A stretch of DNA of 64,000 nucleotides from Eurosta solidaginis. Lineage: Eukaryota; Arthropoda; Insecta; Diptera; Tephritidae. The position numbers and the translations under genes are program-made. How positions within the stretch are numbered: the first letter of the stretch is position 1; each line of letters opens with the position of its first letter. This document shows positions 54,521 to 64,000 of the stretch, in pieces. Below the pieces are notes generated by a model. It saw only the letters and a list, made by a program, of their open reading frames with translations. It was not told the origin of the DNA and did no database searches. The stretch covers positions 58,004,779 through 58,068,778 of the forward strand of contig NC_090319.1 of the NCBI RefSeq assembly GCF_040869045.1, in the 5' to 3' direction.

Positions 54521-56366
54521 TTGTTGTTGTTGTTGTAGCAGTGCTTCGCCCCACCTAACAGCTGGGACCGATCACATATTGTCATCGACATCCTCTAACG
54601 GGAGTCCAAGGAAACTTGCTGTTTCAACCTGTTACAGTATCCAGAACGAAGTTGAGCAAGAGTGACACGCGTTTCCCTGGGGAGTATACCTTCATCTTAC
54701 GCAAGTTTTGGGTACTTTTCTTTTAGTACTGGATTCACCGAGCAATCCCCGGCATAAAGGTCCGACGCCTGTTTGTGGAGTTCACCAAGGACCTGCTTGT
54801 ATTTGTTTGCTTCATACGCCTTGGTTCTCAGGTGCCGTATTTCCTGAAAATGCTTACGGAGATGACTCCTTAAATCCCTAGGCGGTGTTGGCTCATCAAT
54901 CAGATGTCTGTTGGGATGTCCAGGTTTCTGGGTATTCAACAGGAACTGTTTGTTTAGCATCTCATTTCTCTCCCTGATGGGGAGTATTCTCGCCTCATTA
55001 TGTAGATGGTGTTCTGGGGACATAAGAAGACAGCCCGTGGCGATTCTGAGAGCAGTATTTTGGCAGCCCTGTAGCTTCTTCCAGTGGGTAATTTTAGGCT
55101 TGGCGACCATATGGGTGACGCGTAGTACGTAATCGGCTGGCCAATTGCTTTGGATGTAGTAATGAGCGTCCTTATCTTTTCCCAAAGTACTACCAGCAAG
55201 GGATTTGAGGATTTTATTACGGCTCTGGATTTTCGGAACAATTGCGGCTGCGTACTCACCAAAATGTAGATCCTGATCAAACGTCACACCCGAGATTTTG
55301 GGGTGTAGGACAGTCGGTAGCGTAGTGCCATCGACGTGGATGTTCAAAATGGTCGACATTTGAGACATCCATGTTGTAAATAAGGTCGCGGAAGATTTAG
55401 TCGGTGATAATGCCAGGCTTCGCGAGGCGAAAAAGCTGGAGAGATCAGGGAGGTAGCCGTTTATTCTGTTGCAGAGCTCATCGATCTGTGGGCCTGGGCC
55501 TGTGGCCATTATTGCGCAGTCATCGGCGTAGGAAACGATAGTAACTCCATCTGGTGGCGAAGGTAGCTTTGATATGTAGAAATTAAACAAAAGTGCGGAT
55601 AGGACATCACCCTGTGGCACCCCTTTTTTAATTCTTCTTGGCTTTGATGTTGCGTTTCTAAATTGCACCGATGCCTGCCGACCACCCAGATAATTTGCGG
55701 TCCACCTTTTAAGACATGGGGGAAGGGTAGACCCTTCCAGGTCTTGCAGTAACGAGCAAAGCTTTTGATAGGTCTAGCGCTACGAGTACTGTTCTATGGT
55801 GGGGGTTTTGATTTAAACCGCAATTTATCTGGATGCTGATGGCATTTAGCGCGGTGGTGGTGCTATGGAGTTTTCTGAAGCCATGCTGATGACAGGCTAG
55901 CTACAAGTTTGCTTGGAAGTAGGGGAGCAAAATGGCTTCAAGCGTCTTTGCTACTGGCGATAGGAGAGATATCGGACGATATGTTAGCTGGTTTCCCAGG
56001 CTTTAGTAGCGGGAAACTTTGGCCATTTTCCATTTTTCGGGTATGACAAAGGTGGAAAGAGACAGGTTGAAGACATGTGCTAAATATTTGAAACCCTCTT
56101 TCCCTAGGCTTTTAAGCATCGGCATACCTATGCCGTCTGGGCCCACTGCTTTGGATGGTTTAGCGTGACCAATGGCATCCTCAACCTCTTTGGCGGTGAT
56201 GGTAATTGGTGACGCGCTGAATTTATGTTTATGTGCGTGTCTGTGACAGAGGGCCAGTCTATCTTCGTCGACCGTAGAATGCATTATATATTGTCGGCAG
56301 AAAGCGCTCGCGCATTTTTTCACATCGGACAGCACTTTACCGCCAAAGGCGATGGAACCTTTGTCA
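54521..56366 (-). mobile_element. CR1-like non-LTR retrotransposon copy 3, 5'-truncated
   Basis: Flanked by TTTCATTTGG (54,511-54,520) and TTTCATTTAG (56,367-56,376), a 10-bp duplication with one change. The 3' tail is (CAA)n, at 54,522-54,540. It is closest to copy 1 in sequence. 5' truncation removed the zinc fingers and endonuclease. It inserted into the short element at 54,176-56,481. Confidence 0.8.
54697..56335 (-). pseudogene. CR1-like reverse transcriptase with YADD intact
   Basis: The 323-codon frame (54,697-55,668) includes KKGVPQGDVLSALLFNFYISKL and the catalytic SYADDCAIM, then thumb/connector blocks QNTALRIATGCLLM and MLNKQFLLNTQKPGHP. A second frame (56,003-56,335) holds the RT N-terminus: CASAFCRQYIMHSTV, KPSKAVGPDGIGMPMLKSLG and IPEKWKMAKV. 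Stops and frameshifts between about 55,700 and 56,000 separate them. A local frameshift near 55,160 scrambles ISTYKAIGQPI. The best-preserved RT core of the three copies. Confidence 0.8.
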
Positions 56367-56376
56367 TTTCATTTAG

Positions 56377-56481
56377 TCATACTAAATGGCGCTTGTTACT
56401 GGTACGTACCGGATCTATATCCAGCAAAGGATCATCAACATCGATAACACTCCCCAAAACATTCGGGGAGTATCCTTATCG
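56377..56481 (+). mobile_element. Short retroelement-like repeat, 3' part
   Basis: CATACTAAATGG, GGTACGTACCGGATCTATATCC, AACACTCCCCAAAACATTCG and CTTATCGCTACAACAAAAAG follow, ending in a CAACAA-type tail like the CR1-like LINEs. Together with 54,176-54,520 it makes about 450 bp. Confidence 0.5.
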
Positions 56482-57217
56482 CTACAACAAAAAGTTACAC
56501 CTTCAAATCTGGAAAGCAAAGCGAAATAGAGACACGCAATAGCGATTTGCCTCGAAAGTTTGAACGCAGAATGAGTATGCCAAGAGGAATGAAGTGGTTC
56601 ATAAGCTAAAGGGAGGTAGCAAGGAGTCTCCACTGTACTCGGGGATTCCACTGGGAGCTAATATTGCGGATCGTATTGCCCCAGAGAGGATCAACAAAAG
56701 AATGTAGCATTCCTTAACTGTGATAGCAACAATCCATATGTGCAGACGTCAACCGAAAGGTAGAGATCTGTAAAAGGTGCTGTCTAGTGTTATGATCAGA
56801 ATGATGCGATGCCGAGGGTTTATGTGGAAGCCTCACAAAATCTAATGTCAATTTATGACGTCCCATTTATGGTGAAAACTGAGGACAAACTAACTCCGTT
56901 GCAGCGCCCGAACTCAAATAGTAGCACCACGTTTGGCCTATGAAATACGTTTAAAATCTCAGCTCTCTAGCTTACGGGAAAGCTACTTTAAAGTCTAACG
57001 CAAGCTTTCGAGTCTCATTCGGCCCGTTCGCTACCTATCGGACCTTTTATCTCTTTTTTATGTGTGAGGTTGCAAGTTTGTAGGTCATGGGAAGTTTCTT
57101 GAAACTTGATCACAAGGTTCCCCCGTTTGGCAAAAAAATTTCTAAATATCTCCCACTGGGAGCAACCTATTGGAATTTGTTTTGCCTTATATGGGGTTCT
57201 CAGCTCAGTATGAGGCA
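56482..57217. other. Unassigned sequence
   Basis: No recognisable gene. GC content is somewhat higher than elsewhere, so an old transposon fragment is possible. Confidence 0.35.
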
Positions 57218-57432
57218 TTAGGGCGCGATATGCCTCCCAGAAGATTTAGGCTCGGCTCGTCTTCTAATTTGCGTCGTGATCATTTTTATTTGTTCCCTCA
57301 AATTTGCGGATTGGGACCTTCGTATATTATGCCGACTCCGAATGGCATCTACAAGTAGATTAACTTTCGCTAAGAAGCGTTATGACAGAAATACACTCAA
57401 AGTGTTTGCCAATCCACTGCCCAGGGCCTCGA
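57218..57432 (-). mobile_element. tRNA-derived SINE, degenerate 3' part
   Basis: GCGCGATATGCCTCCCAGAAG, ATTTGCGTCGTGATCATTTT, TATGCCGACTCCGAATGGCAT and ATGACAGAAATACACTC are in minus-strand SINE order. Strongly decayed, and the head is absent. Confidence 0.65.
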
Positions 57433-57476
57433 AAATTGATCGGTAGATTCTGTCCGAGCCGCACACATTCCGAAAT

Positions 57477-58296
57477 ATCTACACCATTTCCAGTTGTAAA
57501 TGAGAAAGCGTCACTTGGAAATAAGAACAGTCAACTACCAATACGAAACCGTCATATGAAGATGACAATGGTTACTTGTAAATGCGAAAACGTCATATTA
57601 AAATGAGAATAGTAAATTGCAAATGCGAAAGCGTCACTTCGGTATGAGAATAGTCAATTTTAAACGGGAGGGCGTCAAATGAAAATGCGAAGGCATAATT
57701 TGTATATAAGAATAGTCGGTTGGAAATGGGAAAGCATCATATAAATGCTAAAGCGTCAAATTAGAATAATCAATTGTAAATGCGAAAGCATCATATGGGA
57801 ATGAGAATAGACAGGTGTAAATGAGAAAGCATAAACTGAATATACTAAAGCGCCAATTCTAATTGCTCAACATTTAAACGGCGTTGTGGTGGGCCATTCA
57901 TTCAAGAATCGAGTCAGCGGTGGCTGATACTTAAAATGTCCAAATGGGAGTGCTGCATATAGCCTTGACCTATGACCTTTCGCATTTACAATTGATTAAT
58001 CTCATTTCCATATAACGCTTTCGCATTTACAATTTACTATTCTCATTTACAGCTGACTATTCTCAATTACAACTGACGCTTTCGCTTTTTTTAATTGACG
58101 CTTTCTCATTTACAAGTGACTATTATCATTTCCGCATGACGCTTTCGCATTTAAAATTGACTAATCCTATGTCCATATGATGCTTTCACATTTACAACTA
58201 ATTATTCTCATTTAAAACTGACTATTCTCAATTACAATTGACGCTTTTGTATTTAAATTTGACGATTTCTTATTTACAAGTAGAAATGGTGTAGAT
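57477..58296. mobile_element. Foldback element with ~40-bp subrepeats in its arms
   Basis: The outer ends are ATCTACACCATTTC and its inverse. The left arm (57,477-57,855) is a run of AAATGCGAAAGCGTCATATG / AATGAGAATAGTCAATTGTA units. The right arm (57,970-58,296) has the same units inverted (GACGCTTTCGCATTT, TTGACTATTCTCATTT). The spacer (about 57,855-57,970) is unique and GC-richer. It is non-coding. The layout is like Drosophila Foldback elements (inverted repeats made of short tandem units), but no sequence relation is claimed. Confidence 0.7.
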
Positions 58297-59655
58297 CCGT
58301 GCTACCCCCACCGAAACTTGTTGTCATATGTTTTAAACTTTCAATATTCTGAATTTCGTATGAATTTTTCAAATTTTATGGACCCACGGGCTACTTTGCG
58401 GAAATTATTCCTTCTTTTGTTGCATTGTCTCTGTGCTCGGAATGCTTCAAGTTTCTAGTTCAATACTATTCAGGAATTTTCTAAAGATTTCTATACATCT
58501 CGATCTCTATCCCATCTAGCAAAATATAGTATGCTTAGTACTTAGTACTTTTGATATAAGTCAAAGTTTCACAACTCTGGATCGCCGGGAACTTATTTAA
58601 AACTCGACCGCGAAATTTCCAAATTCGGACAAGGGTTTTCAATATCACGTAACCTGCGCCACCTAAGGCGCTTTTCCCTTCATGTTGCACTGTCATTGGG
58701 TTTTCCAATATATTTTTAGTTTCAAGACTTCAGCTTCATGGTAAGTTCTTCAAAAATCGATTGCAAAATTTCGTACTGAAATTTACTGACAAACATGAAT
58801 CCGACCTCATATAAAAGGAAGTAAAAAATACCATTTTTGCCAATGCCAAATTTTTCCCCTGACTCCCTAAAATCTATCGAAATTGTTAATGAATTTCCAA
58901 ATGTCTACTGGCTATTAAATATTAAACACTGCATAGCTTACTAATATCATTCGGCTTTCGTTTTTACATGGATATTGAAATTTATTTGTTTTGTTTTCTC
59001 TTTATTTATTTACTATTTCTCGCTCTTCATTGTTTATTTGTATGGAAACAAAAACAGTTTTTATAAATAAACACATATGTGTCGCTTATTCAATTTACTT
59101 TTTGTTGCATCATTAATATATTCAAATATTTTTTTCTAAGCAAAGTTAACACCAAACAAAAAAATATTTTCACTTGTTTCAATAACTTTTTTCTTTTAAT
59201 TTTTTTTTGTGAAATTTGCAACGCTAATAAAATTTATTCAAGTATTTACCGTACAAATGCCCAAAAGTTTGCGAAATTTATAAAGAATATATTCAATATT
59301 TTGCTTACAATAATAATGTGGTGAGTTTATTTGCGAATACAAACTTTTCAAAACAGGATTATGGCTTACCTAAAAAGAAGAGTGAAAAAAAATTTTTTTT
59401 AGGTAAATAGAATAAGTGTGCAGTTGAGAAGTAGTGTAAAATTGAAACACCGAAAAAAACTGATAAAACTTAGGAAAATAGTTTTTAAAATTAGGCAAAT
59501 TTAAAACGTACTTTACGCCATAAATTTTTTTTTTACGCTCAATCAATCGAAGCAATTTGTATAAAATTTAAGTAAATTTTTTTTTTTATGGTACTGACAC
59601 AATTATATTAAAAATTAAAAGTGCAATAGTTCCAACCGGACGTCATTGGCTTTTT
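58297..59655. other. Unassigned AT-rich spacer
   Basis: No gene or clear repeat. The 81-codon frame at 59,079-59,324 is Phe/Ile/Lys-rich, as expected from AT-rich DNA. Confidence 0.4.
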
Positions 59656-59659
59656 TCAT

Positions 59660-60965
59660 TTCAAATGAAATTTATTTTATTTCAAACAAAATCTTTTCAT
59701 TTCAAATGAAATCTACTTAAAGGCAAATAAGACTTTTTCAAATGAAATGAAACTTTCTTCAAATCATATGAAACTTTTAACAAATCCAATAAAAGTTTTT
59801 TCAAATGAAACTTTTTTCGAATCAAATGAAACTTTTTTATAGCAAATTAAACTTTTCTCAAATCAAACGAATTTTTTTTTGAAATCAAATTAAACTTTTG
59901 GCGAATGAGATCAAACTTTTATCAAACTAAATGAAACTTTTTACAATTCAAGTGAAATAAAATGAAACTGTTTTCAAATGTATTGACCTTGTTTTCATTT
60001 AAAATGAATCTTTTTTCAAATCCACTGAAACTTATATCAAATCATATGAAAATTTTTTCAAGCCAAAAAAACTTTTTTCAAGTCAAATGAACATTTTACA
60101 TATCAAATGTGTAAATAAACTATTTTTAAATCAAATTAAACTTTTTTCAAGGCAAATTAAACTTTTTTATATGAAATGAAATTTTTTTAAATCAAATAAA
60201 ACTTGAAATCAAATTTTTTACAAATGCAGTGAAACTTTTTACAAAACAAATTAAACTTTTCTCAAGCCAAACGAAATATTTTTCAAGTCAAATGATTGTT
60301 TGACAAAGCAAATAAATATTTTTTCAGGCTTAATTAAACTAGTTTTAAACCAGATGAAGCTTCCTTCAAGTCAAATGAAACTTTTAAGGTCAAATTAAAC
60401 TTTTTAAGATGAAAACAAATGAAACTTTTTGAGATGAAATGAAACTTTTTTCAAGGCAAATGAAATTGTTTTTAATCAAACGAAAGTTTTTTCAAATCAA
60501 ATTAAAGTTTTATCAAATGAAATAAACTCTTTTACATTTAAAATGAATCTTTTTTCAAATAAATGAATTGTTTTTAATCAAATGAAAATATTTTTAAATC
60601 AAATTAAACTTTTTTCAAGGCAAATGAAACTTTTCGAGGTCAAATGAAACCGTTTAAAATCAAATAATTTTTTTAAAATCAATCGAAACCTGTTTCAAAT
60701 CAAATTAAACTTTTTTCAAGTCAAATGACCGTTTGACAAATCAAATAAATATTTTTTCAAGCTCAATTAAACTATTTTTAAATCAAATGAAGCTTCCTTT
60801 CAATTCAAATGAAACTTTTTAAGGTCAAATGAAACTTTTTCAGATGAAATTCAACTCTTTCAAATGAATCTTTTTTTTCCAAAACCAGTGAAACTTTATC
60901 AAATAAAATGAAACTTTTCCAAATCAAATAAGACTTTTTTCATTTCAAATCAAACTTTTTTCGGT
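59660..60965. repeat. Degenerate 16-23-bp minisatellite (TTTTTTCAAATCAAATGAAAC type)
   Basis: For 1.3 kb the phrase AAATGAAACTTTTTTCAAATC recurs with substitutions (AAATTAAAC, AAGTCAAATG, AAGGCAAATG). At least one longer segment, CAAATAAATATTTTTTCA plus GCTCAATTAAAC, appears twice (60,300 and 60,742), which shows a ~440-bp internal duplication. It ends near TCGGTTTATAAG. Confidence 0.75.
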
Positions 60966-61003
60966 TTATAAGATCTACAGGCTTTGAACTTTGCTATATT
61001 ATC

Positions 61004-61314
61004 TTCTGAGTGAAATGTCACCCTATATCGACTGCCGATTCCAAAACATCTTATTTCAGACAACTATTGGAAAACAACCCATTTGAAATATTGTTTGAAG
61101 AAAGCCATGCTTCAGACTTTTGTTAAAAATATTCCTATATCTGAAATTTTTCAAAAGCGCTCAATGTAAATATCAATTACATAAATTTTCACGTTCAGAA
61201 GGGCGTATACGACATTAATTCTGATTTATGGCGATTTTTAAACAAAACCTGAGATAGAGCGTTTTTGAAAAATACTCTGAGATAGGGCGTTTTCGATCAT
61301 GCAGCCGAAATAGG
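61004..61314. mobile_element. Foldback MITE of the GCCCTATCTC family, copy 3
   Basis: The left end TCTGAGTGAAATGTCACCCT and the right end (inverted) CTCACCCTATTTCGGCTGC resemble the 35,489-35,794 element. The inner GAGATAGGGCGTTTTCG repeats that family's inner motif. The right terminus is cut by the SINE at 61,323. Confidence 0.6.
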
Positions 61315-61322
61315 GTGAGTAG

Positions 61323-61683
61323 AGTAAAAATATAAGGCGGGATAACCTCTGAAGAGATTTTAGGCAGGGCTTCTCTTCCAATTTGCGTCGTGCTCCTTTT
61401 AATTTTTCACACAAATTGGCGGGACAGGACCTACTTGTTTTATGCCGAGTCCGAACGCCATCTGCAAGACAGATGAGTTTTCACTGAAAACTTTTCATGG
61501 CAGATATACACTCGGAGTGCTTGCCAAACACTGTCGAGGAGCGCCCTCGCTTAAAAAAATTTGCTTCTAATTGAAAAATTGTGTTTCTGAAATTTTGATG
61601 CTGCTTTTACCGGAGCGTGAACTCAGACTCTTTGGTGTGGTAGGTGGAGCACGCTACCAGCACACCACGGCGGCCGCCAAGTA
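61323..61683 (-). mobile_element. tRNA-derived SINE, copy 5
   Basis: Full length, minus strand, flanked by GTGAGTAG (61,315-61,322 and 61,684-61,691). The head GCCGTGGTGTGCTGGTAGCG is preserved; box B (GAGTTCACGCTCC) has decayed. It inserted into the end of the foldback MITE. Confidence 0.82.
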
Positions 61684-61691
61684 GTGAGTAG

Positions 61692-62144
61692 TCTATACGA
61701 CAATTCCCAACGGTAACCTTATAAAAAGAAATTTGGTAAAATATCACTCTCATACCGAAGCTGCTAGAGATTAGTGTGTCAGCAATCTTTTTCGTGATCA
61801 TCTTCTTGAAGGCAACATTCCGTGCGTTCCAAAATCATGCTCTCAAATTAAAGTCCTTGGAACATTTAGCATTTTGTCGTCAACAAAAAACAGAGTTCTC
61901 AACTAGACTCAGCGCACAACAAGCGAAATTTAAGGGCTAGCTGGGGTATTGTTAGCGGCAAGCGCACGTCTGTCTTGGATCAAGCGGCTAGCTATATAAA
62001 CGTGCAAATTATATTTTCATTCCCGCTGAGCGGGATGCGCTCTGGGCTTGGGACCCGCCACGTCAACCAACACTCCAATGAAAAACCAAGAAAATCTCGG
62101 ATAAGAAGACAACCCTTAACTGATGACGACCATGGCACGCTTGC
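61692..62144. other. Unassigned sequence
   Basis: Nothing supportable is seen. Small frames at 61,975-62,174 overlap on both strands without domain signals. Confidence 0.35.
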
Positions 62145-62190
62145 AATGATTCGGCCATAACAGTTAAGTGCCAATTAAATAAGTAAGAAG
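62145..62190 (+). mobile_element. RTE LINE, extreme 3' fragment
   Basis: CGGCCATAACAGTTAAGTGCC, then AATTAAATAAGTAAG, parallels the end of the RTE element at 20,570-20,624 (GGCCATAACCGTTTAGACGG, TTAAGTAAGTAAG). Confidence 0.5.
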
Positions 62191-62204
62191 TTATTTCTTT
62201 ATAT

Positions 62205-62625
62205 ATTCGCCACTTTCTCAAAACGGCTTGGCCCATTTTGACAAAACTTTTCCATTGGAAATACCCTAGAATTACTATCTATAGAGTCGCCATTGCAGAA
62301 GTCTTTACAGGGCTGCCACTTATTTCAAATCAAAAAAGGTTTAAACGAGATATACCAATATGTATTTTACACCGTATTTCATTAGAAAATGTTTGATAAC
62401 CACAAAAGGGTTGCCACCTTACGTTATTATATATAATTTTATTGTACACACGCTACCATTTCGAAAACGGCTTGACCTATTTTGATGGTATTTTGTTTAT
62501 AGATAGCACTCTACATTGCAAGCCCGCTTATTTAGGTATTTCTACTTGGAATGTGTCGAAGAGGTTGCCACCTGTTTAAAAAATGTTTTAAAACATGTAT
62601 GAAAAATGCTTAATGCTCTTAATTA
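62205..62625. repeat. Two diverged ~230-bp units (AAACGGCTTGNCC...GGTTGCCACC)
   Basis: CAAAACGGCTTGGCCCATTTTGA...GGGCTGCCACTTATTT (62,219-62,326) is followed by GAAAACGGCTTGACCTATTTTGA...GGTTGCCACCTGTTT (62,463-62,577), with another TTGCCACC at 62,411. Related GCCACC phrases occur at 15,396 and 49,778. Possibly an old transposon family. Confidence 0.45.
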
Positions 62626-63490
62626 TGTATTGTTAGAATTGTATATAGTGAAGCTGTTGAATTTTTTAAGCAACAAGAAACGCCGAGCTAAGGGCGATCA
62701 GCCAGGTAATAAATCTTTTTTATTTTACTTAAAATTATTGGGTGAGCATGCAAATGTACAAATGTAGACATTTACGTTCACCAAAAAAAAAATCATAAAT
62801 TCGTCACGCTATTCGCGTTCCAGTTTTATGACACACAAACACGACCATACGACATAAAAAACTTTTGGGGCCACCAACTTTGCTGAGTTACTAAATTTCA
62901 GCATAAACAAAATGAAGCAAAAGAAAAAAATTGCTTTAAAAGCAAATTTGATCACCTAAGCGCTTAGCAATTATCGCCCAAACACGCCGTAAGCTGCTGC
63001 TTGCTGCACTTTCACAAATTGCTATGGCGCACTTTTCCAGCACTACTTTCAGCATATCTTCAACACTAACACAATAAGAGCGCACTTGCGCATGTTGTTG
63101 TAATTTTAAGCCAACAATTCGTGCACCGTTAAAAAGTGCAATAGCATGCTTAACTCGACTCTACTCAGCAAACACAGCTCAACCCTGCCAGTTTTGTGAT
63201 CCATATTCAATTTCTGCAGGTAAGGGTGATTATGATGGTGCAGAGTTTTTGTCACTTGTAATCCGAGACAATAATGCCAACAACAACAACATCCAGCGGT
63301 TATCGTTGGTTTTCCATTTTTGCTGCACGCTGATAGCTTTTGAATTCATTTTCGTTTGCTGCTCTTTCATTTGGTAGGTCACCTTACCTTTCTAGTCTAA
63401 GACGATGACTTTGTGCTACAGCAATCATCCAACTACAAAGTACGTATCAGCAATAGAGTTGGCAGATCATGCGACTTTGAGAGATCACGT
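62626..63490. other. Unassigned spacer
   Basis: No gene is recognised. Short CAACAACAA and A-rich tracts only. Confidence 0.4.
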
Positions 63491-63529
63491 GATTTATGAT
63501 AGTGACTTCTCAAGCGAAGTGATTTTTAT

Positions 63530-64000
63530 TCTAGTAACACTGCGCTTGGGTCGAATGTACGCTTCCCAACTATAGCAATTATAGTTCCTGTTACCATAAT
63601 CATCATTAGTTGACTCATAAAGGTCTAAGGTATTTAGGCCGCTTCGCCAGCTATACCTGTTTCGCGATAACTCACGCCACTTGGGGGCACGAAGGGAGGT
63701 CAAGTCTTCCTCCACCTGGCACTCCCAAATCATAGCAGTAGAGGTCTCCCCCTTCGTTTGCTTTCAAACTGCGGTGTCGACTATCGTGGCCGGAGCGTCT
63801 TCGTCCATGCGCATTACATGACCTAGCTAGCGAAGCCTTTGAGTTTTTATGCGCTGCATTGTCTTCATATCTGCGTAAAGCTCAGACAGCTCATCATTAC
63901 ACCTCCTTCGATATCCGCCGTCGGTATCACGGACAGAGCCATAAATCTTCCGGAGAACTTTTCTCTCAAATACTCCAATAGTCATCATATCGCCTCTCGA
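63530..64000 (-). pseudogene. RTE-like reverse transcriptase C-terminus, runs off the window
   Basis: On the minus strand from the window edge: [33 protein letters not shown], then [10 protein letters not shown], a stop in place of Trp, and LGHVMRMDEDAPA. This aligns to residues 475-538 of the RTE protein at 18,798-20,594. After a frameshift, WECQVEEDLTSLRAPKWREL and YSWRSGL match the last 40 residues. It is a separate, older copy; the rest lies beyond position 64,000. Confidence 0.75.

Noticed and set aside
1..64000. Autonomous Helitron/Helentron Rep-helicase gene or intact host gene
   Set aside because: No frame shows the Rep HxH/YxxxY or helicase motifs, and no multi-exon host gene could be supported.

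Overview
This window looks like repeat-dense, AT-rich nuclear DNA from a dipteran insect, and a tephritid fruit fly is my best guess. The basis is the kinds of repeats present (CR1-like, RTE and RNase H-type LINEs, a tRNA-headed SINE, DINE-1/Helentron-like elements). I recognise these from memory and could not search for them. I found no intact host gene, no rRNA gene, no functional tRNA gene and no bacterial or CRISPR feature. Almost all coding potential is transposon reverse transcriptase, in various states of decay.

Layout: 1-15.75 kb (copy A) and about 37.96-49.18 kb (copy B) are direct copies of one segmental duplication. They differ mainly by transposon insertions, so each copy supplies empty sites that define the insertions in the other. 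Copy A carries a SINE, two copies of a Harbinger-like MITE, a CR1-like LINE with a 15-bp TSD, a solo LTR with an ATAT TSD, a 5'-truncated LINE, and one member of each of two Helentron-like families. Copy B carries one member of each Helentron-like family, a TA-flanked MITE with a SINE nested in it, another SINE, and two hAT-like elements with 8-bp TSDs. Between the copies (15.75-37.9 kb) lie an RNase H-type LINE, a 3.6-kb inverted repeat with an RTE element (598-codon open reading frame) in one arm, a second full-length CR1-like copy, a 4.5-kb Helentron-like element swollen by a 130-bp tandem array, a 2.6-kb sibling, and a 1.3-kb hAT-like element with an 8-bp TSD. The right third (49-64 kb) holds older fragments, a third CR1-like copy that splits a short element, a foldback element, two very degenerate minisatellites and RTE relics.

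The most interesting signal is a group of eight non-coding elements in two families (five and three copies). All end 5'-TTATAC...CTTACTTG-3'. They have subterminal inverted repeats, a perfect short hairpin 17-19 nt from the 3' end, a GGAC-type microsatellite near the 5' end, and insertion between two T's without target duplication. Four insertions can be checked against paralogous empty sites inside the window. This matches DINE-1/HINE (non-autonomous Helentron) architecture. In family 1 the body is built from two tandem arrays: a ~130-bp unit, and a ~150-bp unit carrying a regularly spaced GGGCGTGG box. No Rep/helicase gene is present here, so the autonomous partner must be elsewhere.
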